DNA from: an uncultured Elusimicrobia bacterium
GTDB taxonomy: Bacteria; Elusimicrobiota; Elusimicrobia; Elusimicrobiales; UBA9959
DNA length: 33,157 nt
Direction of reading: 5' to 3'
NCBI GenBank assembly: GCA_903873295.1
Contig: CAIQNV010000133.1
Coordinates: 1 to 33,157 of the forward strand
Position numbers and translations under genes: made by a program. The notes beneath the pieces were generated by a model that worked only from the letters and a program-made list of their open reading frames with translations, was not told the DNA's origin and searched no databases. Each line of letters opens with the position of its first letter. Position 1 is the first letter of the stretch. Below, one piece after another: positions 31,613 through 33,157 of this stretch.

Positions 31613-33050
31613 TACCCCTCAGTTTAGCAAAGATGAAATGGGCGTACAGGCGCAGGAAACGCCCTGTGTGAAAGTCGCGGCGCGCGCGGCTGAAGATCCT
31701 GGAGATAACACGCAGGCCCGGTCCGCCGGCAAAAGAGAAAAGCCATGGCCGCGCGGCGAAAAAGCGCCTGGTGAAAGCGGGCAGGCGCGGCAGCAGCGTA
31801 AGCAAGGTAAAGAAGGCCCGCTGCCTGGCCGGAGCGAGGGGTGAATAGCCGGCGGGGCGCATCAGCCCCCCCGGCGCGGCCTCCCGCCCGGGGCAGCGCG
31901 CCGCGAGCGGCGTGCCCGGATAAAGGCGCAGAAAAAAAACCTCGTTGTGGTCGGGGGTGTTCGCGGCGTAAAAAGCCGCCAGCGCCGCCAGTTCGGCCTC
32001 GCTTTCGTCAGGCAGGTCCAGGATATTGTCGCAGGTGACGTAGATCCCGGCGTCCTTAAGCGCCTTGATTGCCGCGGCGATGTCGGCGTTGGCGGCCCGC
32101 CTGCCTAGCAGGTCAGCGCGGCGGGCTTCGTCAAAGCGCTGTACGCCCAGTTGCACCTTGAAGCAGCCGGCCGCCGCCAGGGCCGCCGCTTCGCCGGCCA
32201 AGCGGCCGTCCGGGAAGGCGAAACAGGAGAAAGGTACTCCGACGCGCGCTTTATAGAGCGGCAGGAATTTTTTCAGCCAGGCGGGATCGGAGTTGAACAC
32301 CTCGTCGGTAAAATGCACGAAGCCCGGCCCTCCGGTCTTTAGCGCCCCTTCAAGCTCAAGTAGCACGTTCTCGGGGCCGCGCCGCCGCAGGCAGGGCACG
32401 CCCGACCGGCGGTAAAGCTCCCTGTAGACGCTGTTGCAGCAGTAGGCGCAGCTGTGCGGACAGCCGCGCGAGGAGGAGATCAGATAGCCCACGGAAAAGA
32501 CGGGAGCCGCGCCGGAAAAAAGTTTTTTATCGGGAAAGGGCAGGGCGTCGAGGTCCGGCGGCGGCGACGGCGGCGGCCCTTTTATAACCGCGCCGCCCTG
32601 TTTTGCCCAGACTCCGGCCGGCAGCGGCCCGCCGCCTACGATGAAGGCCGCCAGCGCCGGCAGGGCCGAATCTCCCTCTCCGAGGCAGATGAAATCCACG
32701 CAGTCCTCCGCTATCACGGCGTCTGGAACGCTGGAAGGATGTATGCCGCCGAACACTATTTTCGTTCCGGTCCGCTTTTTTATTTCGCGCGCCAGGTCCA
32801 GCGCCCAGGAATAAGTATCGGCAAAAACTGAGAAGCCCGCCAGGTCCGGCTTCAGGGCTTCGACCTTGCGCAGTACCTCCTCTCTATAGCTGAAGCGGCG
32901 GGCCAGGAAGGCAGAGCGCCAGAACCCGGCCTCGTCGAAAAGGCAGGGGTCGATCACAAGGCCGGTCTCATGCCCCGCCGCTTTGAGAGATGCCGATAGA
33001 TACTCTATCCCAAGACTCTCATACCCGTTATGCACAAAAACAATTTTCAT
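31605..33050 (-). CDS. Cobalamin-binding-type radical SAM protein
   Basis: This 481-aa protein has an N-terminal cobalamin-like domain (KIVFVHNGYESLGIEYLSA, PDLAGFSVFADTY, VFGGIHPSSVPD, CLGEGDSAL) and a core with C197, C201 and C204 (CPHSCAYC), FTDEVFNSD, FPDGRL and LGVQRFDE. It is the fifth of this class here but is encoded on the other strand, with an epimerase and a FemAB-like gene. The ATG at 33050 is preferred to a TTG one codon earlier. The C-terminal 80 residues are basic and hydrophobic. Upstream DNA is short and repetitive, so its promoter is not visible. Confidence 0.85.
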   Translation of the reverse strand: MKIVFVHNGYESLGIEYLSASLKAAGHETGLVIDPCLFDEAGFWRSAFLARRFSYREEVLRKVEALKPDLAGFSVFADTYSWALDLAREIKKRTGTKIVFGGIHPSSVPDAVIAEDCVDFICLGEGDSALPALAAFIVGGGPLPAGVWAKQGGAVIKGPPPSPPPDLDALPFPDKKLFSGAAPVFSVGYLISSSRGCPHSCAYCCNSVYRELYRRSGVPCLRRRGPENVLLELEGALKTGGPGFVHFTDEVFNSDPAWLKKFLPLYKARVGVPFSCFAFPDGRLAGEAAALAAAGCFKVQLGVQRFDEARRADLLGRRAANADIAAAIKALKDAGIYVTCDNILDLPDESEAELAALAAFYAANTPDHNEVFFLRLYPGTPLAARCPGREAAPGGLMRPAGYSPLAPARQRAFFTLLTLLPRLPAFTRRFFAARPWLFSFAGGPGLRVISRIFSRARRDFHTGRFLRLYAHFIFAKLRGNG

Positions 33051-33157
33051 CAAATCTTTTTATATCCCCGCTGGCCGGAATTTTATTTCGGAGGGGTGGC
33101 AGGGGTGTGGCCTCGCGCACCCTTTGCGGAAGGGGGGGGCCCCAGCCTGATTATCCC
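33051..33157. other. Right-edge noncoding DNA
   Basis: No gene or clear promoter is supported. GGGTGTG and CGCACCC (33099-33120 region) form an imperfect hairpin, and a G/C-rich tract (GGGGGGGGCCCC) resembles the tract near 11-24 at the other end of the window. The likeness is too loose to call a repeat copy. Confidence 0.3.

Overview
The window is a GC-rich, gene-dense bacterial segment with 30 protein-coding genes. No rRNA, tRNA, CRISPR array, transposase or phage gene was seen. Most neighbouring genes overlap by 1-38 bases, usually as ATGA or GTGA stop/start junctions. Eleven genes encode radical SAM enzymes: six with SPASM- or twitch-like C-termini and five with an N-terminal cobalamin-binding-type domain. 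The Gram-negative-type outer-membrane protein, the YgeW carbamoyltransferase, the HxsB system and this radical SAM density suggest an uncultivated Gram-negative anaerobe, perhaps Elusimicrobiota. That placement is inference from gene style only.

Layout. (1) 1-231: hairpin-rich repeat DNA. (2) 232-1489: ygeW (-) with a good promoter. (3) 1505-6896: a five-gene (+) locus for a His-Gly-Ser repeat peptide. It holds an HxsB maturase, a Cys-rich exported protein, the repeat precursor, a MurG-like glycosyltransferase and a second radical SAM enzyme. Two inverted copies of a structured 98-nt element bracket it. (4) 6909-15937: a (-) gene train with two CE4 deacetylase-like proteins, two radical SAM proteins, two U32/UbiV-like pairs, a methyltransferase and an SDR. 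A 334-bp repeat-rich gap at 12494-12827 interrupts it. (5) 16027-26148: a (+) operon with an epimerase, two radical SAM/SPASM proteins, four cobalamin-type radical SAM proteins, a DUF4421-like outer-membrane protein and a PH-domain membrane protein. (6) 26225-33050: (-) genes for a tocopherol-cyclase-like exported protein, a three-PAS histidine kinase, a FemAB/GNAT-like transferase, an epimerase and a fifth cobalamin-type radical SAM protein.

How the parts may work together. The hxs-like locus looks like a RiPP pathway in which HxsB modifies the HGS-repeat peptide. The recognisable partners HxsC and HxsD are absent, and a glycosyltransferase and a different radical SAM enzyme are translationally coupled to the precursor instead. 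The long (+) operon looks like a multi-step pathway of radical chemistry, probably on a lipid, glycan or secondary metabolite; its substrate cannot be read from the sequence. The CE4, FemAB-like and epimerase genes fit cell-surface glycan or envelope work.

The most unexpected signal is the intergenic element at 1505-1632 (- sense) and 6767-6896 (+ sense). The 98-nt cores differ at only seven positions. Six of these form three compensatory base-pair changes and the seventh is a G-U-compatible change. The outer stems have different sequences yet both pair. This points to selection on a folded RNA, or a hairpin DNA, that I do not recognise.
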